Shown here: positions 41,369-49,363 of the stretch, in pieces
How the letters are laid out: each line of letters starts with the position of its first letter
Numbering within the stretch: the first letter of the stretch is position 1
Origin: Flavihumibacter sp. ZG627
GTDB lineage: Bacteria; Bacteroidota; Bacteroidia; Chitinophagales; Chitinophagaceae
DNA length: 64,000 nt
Assembly: GCF_000814325.1 (NCBI RefSeq)
Contig: NZ_JPHF01000002.1
Location: 248,001 to 312,000, forward strand
Direction: 5' to 3'
Notes under the pieces: generated by a model
Seen by the model: the letters and a program-made list of their open reading frames with translations, nothing else
What the model was told of the DNA's origin: nothing
The model's database searches: none
Position numbers and translations under genes: made by a program

Positions 41369-44300
41369 ATGATAAAACAAGTTATGCCATTTGTGGTAGG
41401 ACTGTTTTTATGCACTTCACTTCATGCTCAGGTGCCAAAGCAGATCAATTACCAGGGTATCGCCAGAAACGCTTCGGGAGTTGCGTTAGGTAACCAGTCC
41501 ATCAGTTTAAGGCTGACAGTTAGGGAAGGAAATCCCAACGGGGCAGTCGTTTACCAGGAAGTCCGAAAGGTGGAAACAAACCAGTTTGGTCTTTTTTCTA
41601 CTGCCATCGGAAGCCAGGGAGCAACCAGCGTTTCAGGAACCCTTGAATCTGTAAACTGGTCTAATAATTCCGGAAAATACCTACAGGTGGAAATGGATCC
41701 GAAAGGTGGATCACAATATATGGCATTGGGTAGTTCTCCGCTTACCAGCGTTCCTTTTGCTTTCAGAGCTGAATCAGCTAATCCTGTTGGGCAGGCTGGT
41801 GGAGATCTGTCAGGTAATTTCCCCAATCCTACCTTAAAAAATGGTGTGGTCGACAGTGATAAATTGGCAAACGGATCGGTTATTGCCGATAAACTGGCCA
41901 ACGGAGCTGTTACAACCACAAAACTTGCTGATGGCTCAATCACGGCAGCCAAGCTGGCACCGGGCGTCGTGATCGGCGGAAGTTCGGCTACTGGCACTGC
42001 CGGTGGTGACCTCACAGGTAGCTTCCCCAACCCATCTGTAGCTAATAACGCCATCACTTCAAATAAGCTTGCAGACAATGCAGTAGGCAATTCCAAAATC
42101 GGGGCCAATGCTGTAACAGGAAATAAAATTGCTGATAATTCCATCACCACATCTAAAGTTGCGGATGGTTCCATTACTGCTGCCAAGTTAGCCCCAGGGT
42201 TGATAATTGGTGGTGGTTCCGGTGCGCCAACTGGTGCTGCAGGTGGTGATCTGGCTGGCACCTATCCCAACCCAACCCTTGCCAATGGCGCAGTATCTGC
42301 TACCAAGATTGCAGCCAATGCTGTGGGTACTGGTAAGATTGCTGATAAAGCGGTAACGGGAGCCAAATTGGCTGATAATACCATTTCTGCAAATAACCTC
42401 AGCGATAATGCAGTAACTACTTCAAAAGTGGCGGATGGTTCTATCACTGCAGCCAAACTGGCTCCGGGAGTTATTCCAACTTCATTACCTATGAGCGGTA
42501 CTGCCGGTGGTGATCTGATGGGTACTTATCCTAATCCTACTATTTCCCCAAATGCGGTTGGTACGGCTAAGATCGCCGACAAAGCTGTAACAGGTTCAAA
42601 AATAGCAGACAATACTATTTCATCTTTAAATATTAGCGCAAACGCCATTACTACTGCCAAAGTAGCCGATGGTTCTATTACTGCGGCGAAACTGGCTCCA
42701 GGTGTAATTCCAACATCTTTGCCTATGAGTGGAACGGCAGGAGGTGATCTTACAGGGTCTTATCCCAATCCAACAATCGCTAATGGTGCCATCACAACTG
42801 CTAAAGTTGCTGACGGTTCAATCACAGCAGCAAAGCTTGCCCCAGGAGTAATTCCAACATCTCTGCCAATGAGTGGAACCGCAGGTGGTGATCTTACAGG
42901 ATCGTATCCTAATCCAACCATTTCTGCAAATGCAGTTAACAGCACCAAGATTGCTGACAATGCTGTGGTATCCAATAAAATAGCTGCAAATGCCATCACC
43001 ACCGTTAAAGTAGCCGATGGCTCTATTACTGCGGCTAAACTTGCTCCCGGTGTTATCCCAACCTCATTGCCGATAAGTGGTACCGCGGGTGGTGACCTTA
43101 CCGGTACCTATCCCAATCCAACCATTGCTTCAAATACTATTACTACAACAAAACTTGTAGATGCTGCCATCACAACTGCAAAAGTTGCGGATGGTTCTAT
43201 TACTGCCGCCAAGCTCGCACCAGGTGTAATACCAACTTCCTTACCGATTAGTGGTACTGCAGGTGGTGATCTTACCGGATCTTATCCCAATCCAACTATT
43301 GCAGCTAATGCAGTTATCAGCACCAAAATTGCTGACAATGCAGTTGCTGCTAATAAAATTGCCGCTAACGCCGTAACAACAGTTAAAGTAGCTGATGCTG
43401 CTATCACAACCGCTAAAGTGGCCGATGGCTCTATCACTGCCGCTAAACTCGCCCCGGGTGTAATTCCAACTTCTTTACCAGTGAGCGGAACAGCGGGTGG
43501 TGATCTTACCGGAACTTATCCCAATCCAACAGTTGCAGCCAATGCAATAACAACTGCCAAAATCGCGGATGGATCTATTACAGCTGCAAAGCTTTCTGCC
43601 GGAGTAATTCCAACCTCCCTTCCTCCAAGTGGTCCTGCAGGTGGCGATCTTAGTGGCACCTTCCCCAATCCGGCAGTTGCTAAACTGAATGGTGTTGCCA
43701 TTGGTGGTGCTGCCCCCATAAGTGGACAGGTTCTCAAATTCAATGGTACCCAATGGGCTCCTGCAACTGATAATGCAGGTGGCGGCGGACTCGTACTGCC
43801 TTTCACAACAACGGCTGCCAGTACCTCCGATCTGTTTGGCATAAGTAATACCGATTATGGTACTGCAGTAGCAGGTGCCAATGGCTCTTCTGCTGCCAAT
43901 GCAACAGGTATTGAAGGTCGAATTACCAATGCTACTCCTGCCGCTTCGGCAGTGGCAGTAAGGGGTACAGTAACTTCAACCTCTGCGAATGGATATGGTG
44001 TTCTCGGTGCACATAGCGGCGGGGGTATGGGTGTATCTGGAAGTTCAAACACTGGTATAGGTGTTTATGGCAGCTCAAATACCAAATCAGGTGTATATGG
44101 TTTTAGCGAAAGCGGATATGGTGTATTTGGAAAAAGTAAAAACGGAAGTTCTGCCTTCTTTGACCTGACCGAAGGAACCAATTATAATGATGCCCTGATC
44201 GTATCTAACGACCAATATAACGCTATCAGTGTTTCCAGTACAAAAGGAAATGGTGTTATGGCCTTTGCCAATAGCCTTGGTGGTGCCGCAGTTTGGGGTA

Positions 44301-45013
44301 TCCATAATAATGGTGGTGAAGGAATTTCAGGTATGAACGTTAGTGATATTGCCGGAGCAATTGCCGGTACCAACTATGGTACTTATGCAGGTGTTCGTGG
44401 AAATTCACCCGAAGGTATAGGTGTTCTTGCAGAGGCCAATACAGAAGGTGGTTCAATGGGAACAGCTCTTCTGGCCCGTTTAGATGTTGCCGGTAGTGGC
44501 AACCTTGCAGTATTCCAGGTAGGAGCTACCAATGTTGCCAGGATCGACCGCACCGGAAAGGCATTCTTTAATGGTGGTACACAAACCAATGGTGCCGACG
44601 TTGCAGAATTCTTTAATGTAGAAGGTTCCCTGAATAGTTACGAGCCCGGTGATGTTCTGGAAATATCTACCGATGGTGATCGCAAAATGGTTAAATCCTC
44701 TGCTCCATATTCAACACTGGTTGCCGGTGTTTATGCTACCAAGCCTGGTTTACTGCTCACCGAAGAAGATGCTGTAAATGGCGCTATGGACAATGGTGTT
44801 CCAATGGGTGTTATCGGAGTAATCCCAACGAAAGTTTGCCTTGAAGGCGGAGCTATCAGAAGGGGTGACCTTCTGGTAACTTCTTCCCTCACCGGAGTAG
44901 CCATGAAAGCTGATCCCGACAAGGTAAGAGTTGGACAGGTGCTTGGGAAAGCCCTGCAGGATTATAATGCCAACGGCGTTGGAAAGATCAATGTACTGGT
45001 TAGTGTTAAATAA
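41369..45013 (+). CDS. 1214-residue secreted protein with tail-fibre-like beta repeats
   Basis: The signal peptide ends near SLHAQ. Residues 22-140 form an N-terminal domain common in Bacteroidota surface proteins (PKQINYQGIARNASGVALGN). Residues about 141-770 hold about ten copies of GGDLTGSYPNPTIA-like units alternating with VADGSITAAKLAPGVIP-like units, as in collar and shaft regions of phage tail fibres. The C-terminal 400 residues include Gly-rich segments (GVYGFSESGYGVFGKSKNGS) and an end domain (GADVAEFFNVEGSLNSYEPG, to the stop) that resembles tail-fibre tips. No T9SS domain is seen. A fibrous trimer is likely (inference). Confidence 0.85.
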   Translation: MIKQVMPFVVGLFLCTSLHAQVPKQINYQGIARNASGVALGNQSISLRLTVREGNPNGAVVYQEVRKVETNQFGLFSTAIGSQGATSVSGTLESVNWSNNSGKYLQVEMDPKGGSQYMALGSSPLTSVPFAFRAESANPVGQAGGDLSGNFPNPTLKNGVVDSDKLANGSVIADKLANGAVTTTKLADGSITAAKLAPGVVIGGSSATGTAGGDLTGSFPNPSVANNAITSNKLADNAVGNSKIGANAVTGNKIADNSITTSKVADGSITAAKLAPGLIIGGGSGAPTGAAGGDLAGTYPNPTLANGAVSATKIAANAVGTGKIADKAVTGAKLADNTISANNLSDNAVTTSKVADGSITAAKLAPGVIPTSLPMSGTAGGDLMGTYPNPTISPNAVGTAKIADKAVTGSKIADNTISSLNISANAITTAKVADGSITAAKLAPGVIPTSLPMSGTAGGDLTGSYPNPTIANGAITTAKVADGSITAAKLAPGVIPTSLPMSGTAGGDLTGSYPNPTISANAVNSTKIADNAVVSNKIAANAITTVKVADGSITAAKLAPGVIPTSLPISGTAGGDLTGTYPNPTIASNTITTTKLVDAAITTAKVADGSITAAKLAPGVIPTSLPISGTAGGDLTGSYPNPTIAANAVISTKIADNAVAANKIAANAVTTVKVADAAITTAKVADGSITAAKLAPGVIPTSLPVSGTAGGDLTGTYPNPTVAANAITTAKIADGSITAAKLSAGVIPTSLPPSGPAGGDLSGTFPNPAVAKLNGVAIGGAAPISGQVLKFNGTQWAPATDNAGGGGLVLPFTTTAASTSDLFGISNTDYGTAVAGANGSSAANATGIEGRITNATPAASAVAVRGTVTSTSANGYGVLGAHSGGGMGVSGSSNTGIGVYGSSNTKSGVYGFSESGYGVFGKSKNGSSAFFDLTEGTNYNDALIVSNDQYNAISVSSTKGNGVMAFANSLGGAAVWGIHNNGGEGISGMNVSDIAGAIAGTNYGTYAGVRGNSPEGIGVLAEANTEGGSMGTALLARLDVAGSGNLAVFQVGATNVARIDRTGKAFFNGGTQTNGADVAEFFNVEGSLNSYEPGDVLEISTDGDRKMVKSSAPYSTLVAGVYATKPGLLLTEEDAVNGAMDNGVPMGVIGVIPTKVCLEGGAIRRGDLLVTSSLTGVAMKADPDKVRVGQVLGKALQDYNANGVGKINVLVSVK
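41790..43690 (+). repeat. internal coding tandem repeat array
   Basis: About ten imperfect repeats lie inside the long secreted protein gene. Each carries a GGDL.G.(Y/F)PNP motif, and nine ADGSITAAKL motifs alternate with them. Unit length varies because extra ANAV-type and ITT-type spacers are present in some copies. Several units are nearly identical at the protein level (VIPTSLPMSGTAGGDLTGSY), but third-codon positions differ. This argues against very recent duplication. Confidence 0.85.
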
Positions 45014-45032
45014 TAAATCCAAACATATTAAT

Positions 45033-45299
45033 ATGAAAAACATCATCAAATACATAATCATGCTGCTCATGCTGGTTGCAGCATCCGATAGCCTGAAAGC
45101 CCAGACACATTCAAAGGCCGATAAAGCACTGCTTCCAAGCAACAGGCCTATGCCTGACAAAATGATCATGCAACGTAAAATTGAAAATATGCGCAAGATC
45201 GCCCGTGAGCAGGAGGAACAGGTTAAGCGGGCAGAAGCAGAAAAAGGGCGAAATGCCGTTTCAACACAGCCGGCTGATGCCAAAAAGACAAAGCGATAA
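45033..45299 (+). CDS. small secreted hypothetical protein, helical
   Basis: The ATG at 45033 gives an 88-residue protein with a signal peptide (MKNIIKYIIMLLMLVAASDS, then LKAQ). An in-frame start at 44931 would lie inside the previous gene. The mature part is about 64 residues, charged and mostly helical (MIMQRKIENMRKIAREQEEQ), with a coiled-coil look and a Lys-rich tail. It is the last gene of the secreted-protein operon, 19 bases after the long repeat protein, and is followed by a strong terminator. It could act as a chaperone or fibre-assembly helper (speculative). Confidence 0.75.
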   Translation: MKNIIKYIIMLLMLVAASDSLKAQTHSKADKALLPSNRPMPDKMIMQRKIENMRKIAREQEEQVKRAEAEKGRNAVSTQPADAKKTKR

Positions 45300-45316
45300 A
45301 CAAACACAAACAAGGG

Positions 45317-45345
45317 AGCCGCTTCAGAAATGAGGCGGCTTTTTC
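45317..45345 (+). terminator. intrinsic terminator with GAAA loop
   Basis: AGCCGCTTCA and TGAGGCGGCT form a 10-bp stem (one G-U pair) closed by a GAAA tetraloop and followed by TTTTT. It ends the secreted-protein operon. Confidence 0.9.
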
Positions 45346-45733
45346 GTGCCCATAATTTGAAATATAAAAATTGTTATATTATTTGGTGGCATTAAATATA
45401 TTTAGTATATATATTAGCTTTCTTTTCGCCTTCCTCAAATCTAACATCATTAAGGCAATGTTCTAAAATAGGGACCAGATGGGGACCAGGAGCAAGGTTG
45501 TCCCTTTGATAGGGGAGAGAGTTGGTGAAGGGTTTCGGCTAAGGTAAGTATTACAATAGCCGAAGAAGTACCGAAGGATACTAAAACAATTGACGGTACC
45601 GTAACGGCACCGTAAGCCGGTTTATACCCCTCCCGAAAAGGCGATAAAACGGAATATAACCTGGTAATGGCAGATTTCATTAAAGCTCCCGTTATACGCT
45701 CCTGCAAACAGACTGCCTATAAAGGAAGGGAAG
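45346..45733. other. low-coding gap with short direct repeats
   Basis: No convincing gene is seen in these 388 bases. The first 100 are strongly AT-rich. Short near-repeats follow: GGGACCAG and GGGGACCAG side by side (45470-45490), and ACGGTACCGTAA with ACGGCACCGTAA in tandem near 45590-45615. A short frame (ATG 45667) reads MADFIKAPVIRSCKQTAYKG before a stop and may be part of a decayed gene continuing into 45734-46000. The stretch could be a scar of a lost insertion, but no integrase or target site is visible. Confidence 0.4.
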
Positions 45734-46000
45734 GTGATATTCATAGAAGTTGTGGCGCTCTACAATTTTAAGGTCATAAGCGCATTTTGCACAATCTATG
45801 CATTTAATGGCCAGATCCTCGAAGAAGGACCGGCTTATGAAAATCCGGATACCGACATCAAATGGGAATATAAAGTGCAGTATGATCATCCGCTCCACCC
45901 GGGTAATAAAACCCTCTTTAATGTAGTCGATTTCTCCAGCAATGGAACCCTTAAGGTTTTAGGTGATAGAATAAAAAAGGCCGCCTCAAAGCTTATTTGA
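45734..46000 (+). CDS. short hypothetical ORF, possible gene remnant
   Basis: From a GTG at 45734 an 88-residue frame runs to 46000. Its second half reads like a real protein (YENPDTDIKWEYKVQYDHPL, TLFNVVDFSSNGTLKVLG). The first 20 residues do not, and no signal peptide or family is seen. The last codons lie within the icd terminator hairpin. The frame may be the surviving 3' part of a broken gene or a short orphan gene. Confidence 0.35.
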   Translation: MIFIEVVALYNFKVISAFCTIYAFNGQILEEGPAYENPDTDIKWEYKVQYDHPLHPGNKTLFNVVDFSSNGTLKVLGDRIKKAASKLI

Positions 46001-46009
46001 GGCGGCCTT
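45977..46009. terminator. strong bidirectional terminator before icd
   Basis: A perfect 14-bp stem, AAGGCCGCCTCAAA with TTTGAGGCGGCCTT, has a GCTTA loop. On the minus strand it is followed by TTTTTT, so it mainly ends the icd transcript. The upstream ORF stop codon lies in the right arm. Confidence 0.93.
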
Positions 46010-46022
46010 CTGAATTCATAAT

Positions 46023-47258
46023 TTAGAATCCCATTTTCTTCTTCAGATTATCATCAATGGCATCGAGGAATTCCTGCGTATTCAGGTAATGCTCACCGTG
46101 ACTCACCTTATTACCATGAACACATACTGCCAGGTCTTTGGTCATCTTGCCAGATTCAACAGTTTCAATACAAACAGCCTCTAATGCATTTGCAAATTCA
46201 ATCAGAGGCTGGTTCTCATCAAGCTTTCCACGGAATGCGAGTCCACGCGTCCAGGCAAATATTGATGCGATGGGATTTGTAGACGTAGGTTTACCCGCCT
46301 GGTGATCGCGATAATGGCGGGTAACAGTTCCATGTGCTGCTTCCGATTCCATGGTCTTTCCATCCGGAGTGATCAATACAGAGGTCATCAGGCCCAATGA
46401 ACCGAAACCCTGCGCCACTGTATCACTTTGTACATCTCCGTCATAGTTCTTACAGGCCCATACAAAATTGCCATTCCATTTCAATGCGCTGGCAACCATA
46501 TCATCAATCAGCCGATGCTCATAAACAATTCCTGCAGCTTCAAAAGATGCCTTGAACTCATTGTCATAGATATCCTGGAATATATCCTTAAACCGACCAT
46601 CATACTTTTTCAGAATCGTATTTTTGGTTGAGAGGTATAATGGCCATTTTTTGCTTAGCGCCATATTAAAACAACTGCGGGCAAAACCTGTGATGCTTTC
46701 ATCGGTATTATACATGCTCATTGCCACGCCATCGCCCTTGAAATTAAATACCTCAAATGTTTGTGGTGTGCTTCCATCCTCAGGAGTGAAGGTCATAGTA
46801 AGTTTTCCCTTACCCTTAATAACCGTATCGGTTGCACGGTACTGGTCACCAAATGCATGCCTTCCAACGATGATGGGAGCAGTCCAGTTGGTTACAAGCC
46901 TTGGGATATTGCTGATTACAATGGGCTCGCGGAATACAGTGCCATCCAGGATGTTTCGAATAGTTCCATTGGGACTCTTCCACATTTGCTGAAGGTTGAA
47001 CTCCTTTACACGGGCTTCGTCAGGAGTTATGGTCGCACACTTTATTCCTACACCATACTGCCTGATTGCATTAGCAGCATCAATGGTAACCTGGTCATTA
47101 GTAGCATCGCGATGCTCAATGCCGAGATCATAATATTTTATATCCAGTTCAAGGTAGGGGAGGATCAGTTTGTCTTTGATAAATTGCCAGATGATACGGG
47201 TCATCTCATCTCCATCCAGTTCAACAACCGGGTTGGTTACTTTGATTTTTGTACTCAT
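46023..47258 (-). CDS. icd: NADP-dependent isocitrate dehydrogenase, dimeric eukaryote-like type
   Basis: This 411-residue protein matches the type II (eukaryote-like) NADP-isocitrate dehydrogenases, which oxidise isocitrate to 2-oxoglutarate in the TCA cycle. Family marks include [20 protein letters not shown] at the start, [20 protein letters not shown] for isocitrate binding, [20 protein letters not shown] with the metal-binding Asp, and [20 protein letters not shown] near the NADP site. It is full length. It has a near-ideal Bacteroidota promoter upstream and a strong terminator downstream, so it is monocistronic. Confidence 0.96.
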   Translation of the reverse strand: MSTKIKVTNPVVELDGDEMTRIIWQFIKDKLILPYLELDIKYYDLGIEHRDATNDQVTIDAANAIRQYGVGIKCATITPDEARVKEFNLQQMWKSPNGTIRNILDGTVFREPIVISNIPRLVTNWTAPIIVGRHAFGDQYRATDTVIKGKGKLTMTFTPEDGSTPQTFEVFNFKGDGVAMSMYNTDESITGFARSCFNMALSKKWPLYLSTKNTILKKYDGRFKDIFQDIYDNEFKASFEAAGIVYEHRLIDDMVASALKWNGNFVWACKNYDGDVQSDTVAQGFGSLGLMTSVLITPDGKTMESEAAHGTVTRHYRDHQAGKPTSTNPIASIFAWTRGLAFRGKLDENQPLIEFANALEAVCIETVESGKMTKDLAVCVHGNKVSHGEHYLNTQEFLDAIDDNLKKKMGF

Positions 47259-47286
47259 AGTTGCCTGATTTATTGGTGCAAGTCTG

Positions 47287-47317
47287 CAAACCTAAGGTAA
47301 ATGAGGAAAAAAACAAA
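47287..47317 (-). promoter_or_regulatory. icd promoter, full -33/-7 match
   Basis: On the minus strand TTTG (47317-47314) is followed by 19 bases and TAGGTTTG (47294-47287). This is an exact fit to the Bacteroidota primary-sigma consensus of -33 TTTG and -7 TAnnTTTG. The icd ATG is 28 bases further on. Confidence 0.7.
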
Positions 47318-47346
47318 TGAGAAAAATGTCCTATAAACGATTGTAT

Positions 47347-47354
47347 TAGATTTG
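47347..47354 (+). promoter_or_regulatory. probable -7 box for the Crp/Fnr pair
   Basis: TAGATTTG is an exact TAnnTTTG match 17 bases before the first regulator gene. The -33 element is not clear. Confidence 0.45.
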
Positions 47355-47371
47355 CATTAAGAACGAACAGC

Positions 47372-47962
47372 ATGTCAGCTGATGCCTATTCCTATATTTC
47401 CCGGTTCATTGATCTTAAGAAAGATGAAAAAGAAATGTTGTTGAAACACCTTCAGATAATGACCTGTGCACCAAAGCAAATACTTACCAGGGCCGGAGAA
47501 ATGGAGCAGCACGTTTATTTTATTCAGAAAGGAATAATACGTAAATATTTTTACCGCAATAAGGAAGAAATCACTACCCAGATTAGTATGGAAGGAAACC
47601 TTGTGTCATCTAGTGTTTCATTCCTTTCTGGTGTGCCTTCCGATTTCGTGCTGGAAACAATGGAGCCAGCAACACTCGGTTTCATAACCCGCTCTTCCCT
47701 GGAAAGCCTTTATGCCAGCAGTGCAAATTTTGAAAGAATGGGTAGGCTAATTATCCTTGAATGGCTCCTCTACAAAGAAAAACAGGATATCGAAAGGATG
47801 ATTCAAACCCCTAAAGAGAGATTCCAGATGTTGATGGAAGAAAGACCTTCACTGATAAACAGGGTGCCACAAAAATACCTTGCCTCACTGCTGAATATTG
47901 AACCAGAAACTTTTAGCAGGTATAAAAAACAGCTAATGGAAGAAAAAGACAAAATCGTTTGA
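47372..47962 (+). CDS. Crp/Fnr-family transcriptional regulator, first of pair
   Basis: This 196-residue protein has a cyclic-nucleotide-binding-like beta-roll (about residues 20-130) and a short C-terminal helix-turn-helix (INRVPQKYLASLLNIEPETF, about 167-186). The beta-roll lacks the Gly-Glu and Arg-Ser/Thr-Ala phosphate cassette that binds cAMP (here SSSVSFLSGVPSDFV), and it has no Fnr cysteines. The effector is therefore unknown. It ends two bases before its paralogue, so the two are co-transcribed. Confidence 0.87.
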   Translation: MSADAYSYISRFIDLKKDEKEMLLKHLQIMTCAPKQILTRAGEMEQHVYFIQKGIIRKYFYRNKEEITTQISMEGNLVSSSVSFLSGVPSDFVLETMEPATLGFITRSSLESLYASSANFERMGRLIILEWLLYKEKQDIERMIQTPKERFQMLMEERPSLINRVPQKYLASLLNIEPETFSRYKKQLMEEKDKIV

Positions 47963-47964
47963 TA

Positions 47965-48579
47965 ATGCCAGAAGCAACCCTGAAAAAATATGAATCAGCA
48001 TTGAAATCGCTTTATGCTTTTTTTAATGCCAATTCCGGATTAACGGAAGAACAGTTTAAAAAAATCGCCTCTTTTTTCATCATCCGAAATTTTGATCGCC
48101 GGCAAATTGTTGTTCAAACCGGGCAAACTGATGATTATTTCAACTATATCCTGAAAGGTGTTGCAAGGAAATATATTATCACTGGTAAAAAAGAAATTAC
48201 CCTGCAATTATCCACAGAAGAACATTTTATCCATTCTGAATTGTCGTTCCACACCCGGCAGCCTTCACTTTGTTTTGTAGAAGCCATTGAACCCTGTGTT
48301 TTACTCTCCCTGCATTATGATCATCTGCAGCAGTTATATATTGACATGCCTGAGTTGAATAAACTGGGGCGTCTTATGACTTCACAGATGTATGTAAGGA
48401 AGGAGTTGCGTGATCTTTCGCAAATACGTTTAAGCGCCCGCGAGAGATTTCTTCAATATATACAAAGACATCCTGATATGCTGCAACGCGTATCACAGAA
48501 ATATATAGCTTCTTATCTCAATATTAAACCCGAAACCTTCAGCAGGCTGAAGCATCTCCTTAGAACAAAACCAAAATGA
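47965..48579 (+). CDS. Crp/Fnr-family transcriptional regulator, second of pair
   Basis: This 204-residue protein is a paralogue of the upstream gene, with the same beta-roll then helix-turn-helix layout. The HTH is RVSQKYIASYLNIKPETFSR, close to the partner's. The cAMP cassette is again absent (HSELSFHTRQPSLCFVEAIE). The ATG at 47965 is used; an in-frame TTG at 47959 overlaps the previous gene. The two proteins could act as a heterodimer or compete for the same sites (inference). Confidence 0.85.
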   Translation: MPEATLKKYESALKSLYAFFNANSGLTEEQFKKIASFFIIRNFDRRQIVVQTGQTDDYFNYILKGVARKYIITGKKEITLQLSTEEHFIHSELSFHTRQPSLCFVEAIEPCVLLSLHYDHLQQLYIDMPELNKLGRLMTSQMYVRKELRDLSQIRLSARERFLQYIQRHPDMLQRVSQKYIASYLNIKPETFSRLKHLLRTKPK

Positions 48580-48588
48580 TGAAACGCA

Positions 48589-49260
48589 TCATTTGGAATC
48601 AGCTTCAAAGGCTACATAAATATTCGCCGCCAGTTGTTCACTTATAGTAAAAAATGGTTGGGATGGCATCCGGATTTCAAGGGAATGGTCAAAAGCAAAT
48701 CGCCTCCTTACTTCTAACCGGGTGCCAATGGCAATATGATTATGCCTTAGCAATTCAAGCATGGCGGTTGATTGATTACTCACGCTGATTACATCAGCCT
48801 GAATATTTTCAGGAAGTTCAAGAAGGCAGATCTGACGGATCAATGGCATTCTTCCCTGGCTATCAGGGATGGGATCACCGTGTGGATCGGTTTTAGGATT
48901 GCCTAAGAATATATCAAGCCGGTCTATTAACTTTTTGCTGCTGATATGTTCCAGTTCTTCTGCGATCTCATGTACCTCTTCCCAGCCAAAGCCCAGTTTC
49001 TCAACCAGGAAATACTCCCATAAACGATGCTTGCGGATTATTTGTAAGGCAATTACATTTCCCTCCGCAGTTAGTTTTACACCCTTATACGGCTGGTATT
49101 GCAATAGTTTTTGTGACTTCAGCTTTTTAAGCATGTCGGTGACCGATGCCGGCCGGGTTGATAATGCTTTCGCAAGTGCATTTGTGCTCACCACATCTTC
49201 ATCCTGCTGAAGATGAAAAATGGCTTTGATATAATTCTCCTTACTGCTCGAGTATTTCAA
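48589..49260 (-). CDS. DtxR/MntR-family metal-dependent repressor
   Basis: This 223-residue protein has an N-terminal winged HTH (ALAKALSTRPASVTDMLKKL, about residues 28-47), a metal-binding dimerisation domain (about 65-140) with ligands expected at His78 (RKHRLWEYF), Glu82, His97 and the ELEH segment at 102-105, and a C-terminal FeoA/SH3-like domain (about 150-223). It represses manganese or iron uptake when loaded with metal. An overlapping palindrome just upstream of its start suggests autoregulation. No metal transporter gene is adjacent. Confidence 0.92.
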   Translation of the reverse strand: MKYSSSKENYIKAIFHLQQDEDVVSTNALAKALSTRPASVTDMLKKLKSQKLLQYQPYKGVKLTAEGNVIALQIIRKHRLWEYFLVEKLGFGWEEVHEIAEELEHISSKKLIDRLDIFLGNPKTDPHGDPIPDSQGRMPLIRQICLLELPENIQADVISVSNQSTAMLELLRHNHIAIGTRLEVRRRFAFDHSLEIRMPSQPFFTISEQLAANIYVAFEADSK

Positions 49261-49265
49261 TTGGG

Positions 49266-49292
49266 CTAAATATGTATTTAGGTAAATCTAAA
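49266..49292. promoter_or_regulatory. probable DtxR/MntR operator
   Basis: CTAAAT-ATGT-ATTTAG (49266-49281) is a perfect inverted repeat. It shares its right half with a second one, TTTAG-(GTAAAT)-CTAAA (49277-49292). It lies 6 to 32 bases upstream of the repressor start, in the gap to a divergent lipoprotein gene. Confidence 0.6.
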
Positions 49293-49363
49293 AAATTAAA
49301 TCGTATCAAAAACAGGCATTTATGCCAGATAGAGTATTTTAGCTGTTCACGGAAATCTATCTC

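Noticed and set aside
41790-43690. Possible CRISPR-like array
   Set aside because: The repeats are in frame, protein-coding and variable in unit length, and no cas gene is present.
41551-43842. Several long minus-strand frames inside the repeat protein gene
   Set aside because: They are antisense translations of the coding repeats (Pro/Ala-rich and periodic), not separate genes.
45450-45707. Minus-strand frame of 85 codons in the gap before icd
   Set aside because: It has no signal, family or start context, and crosses the tandem short repeats. It is more likely chance.
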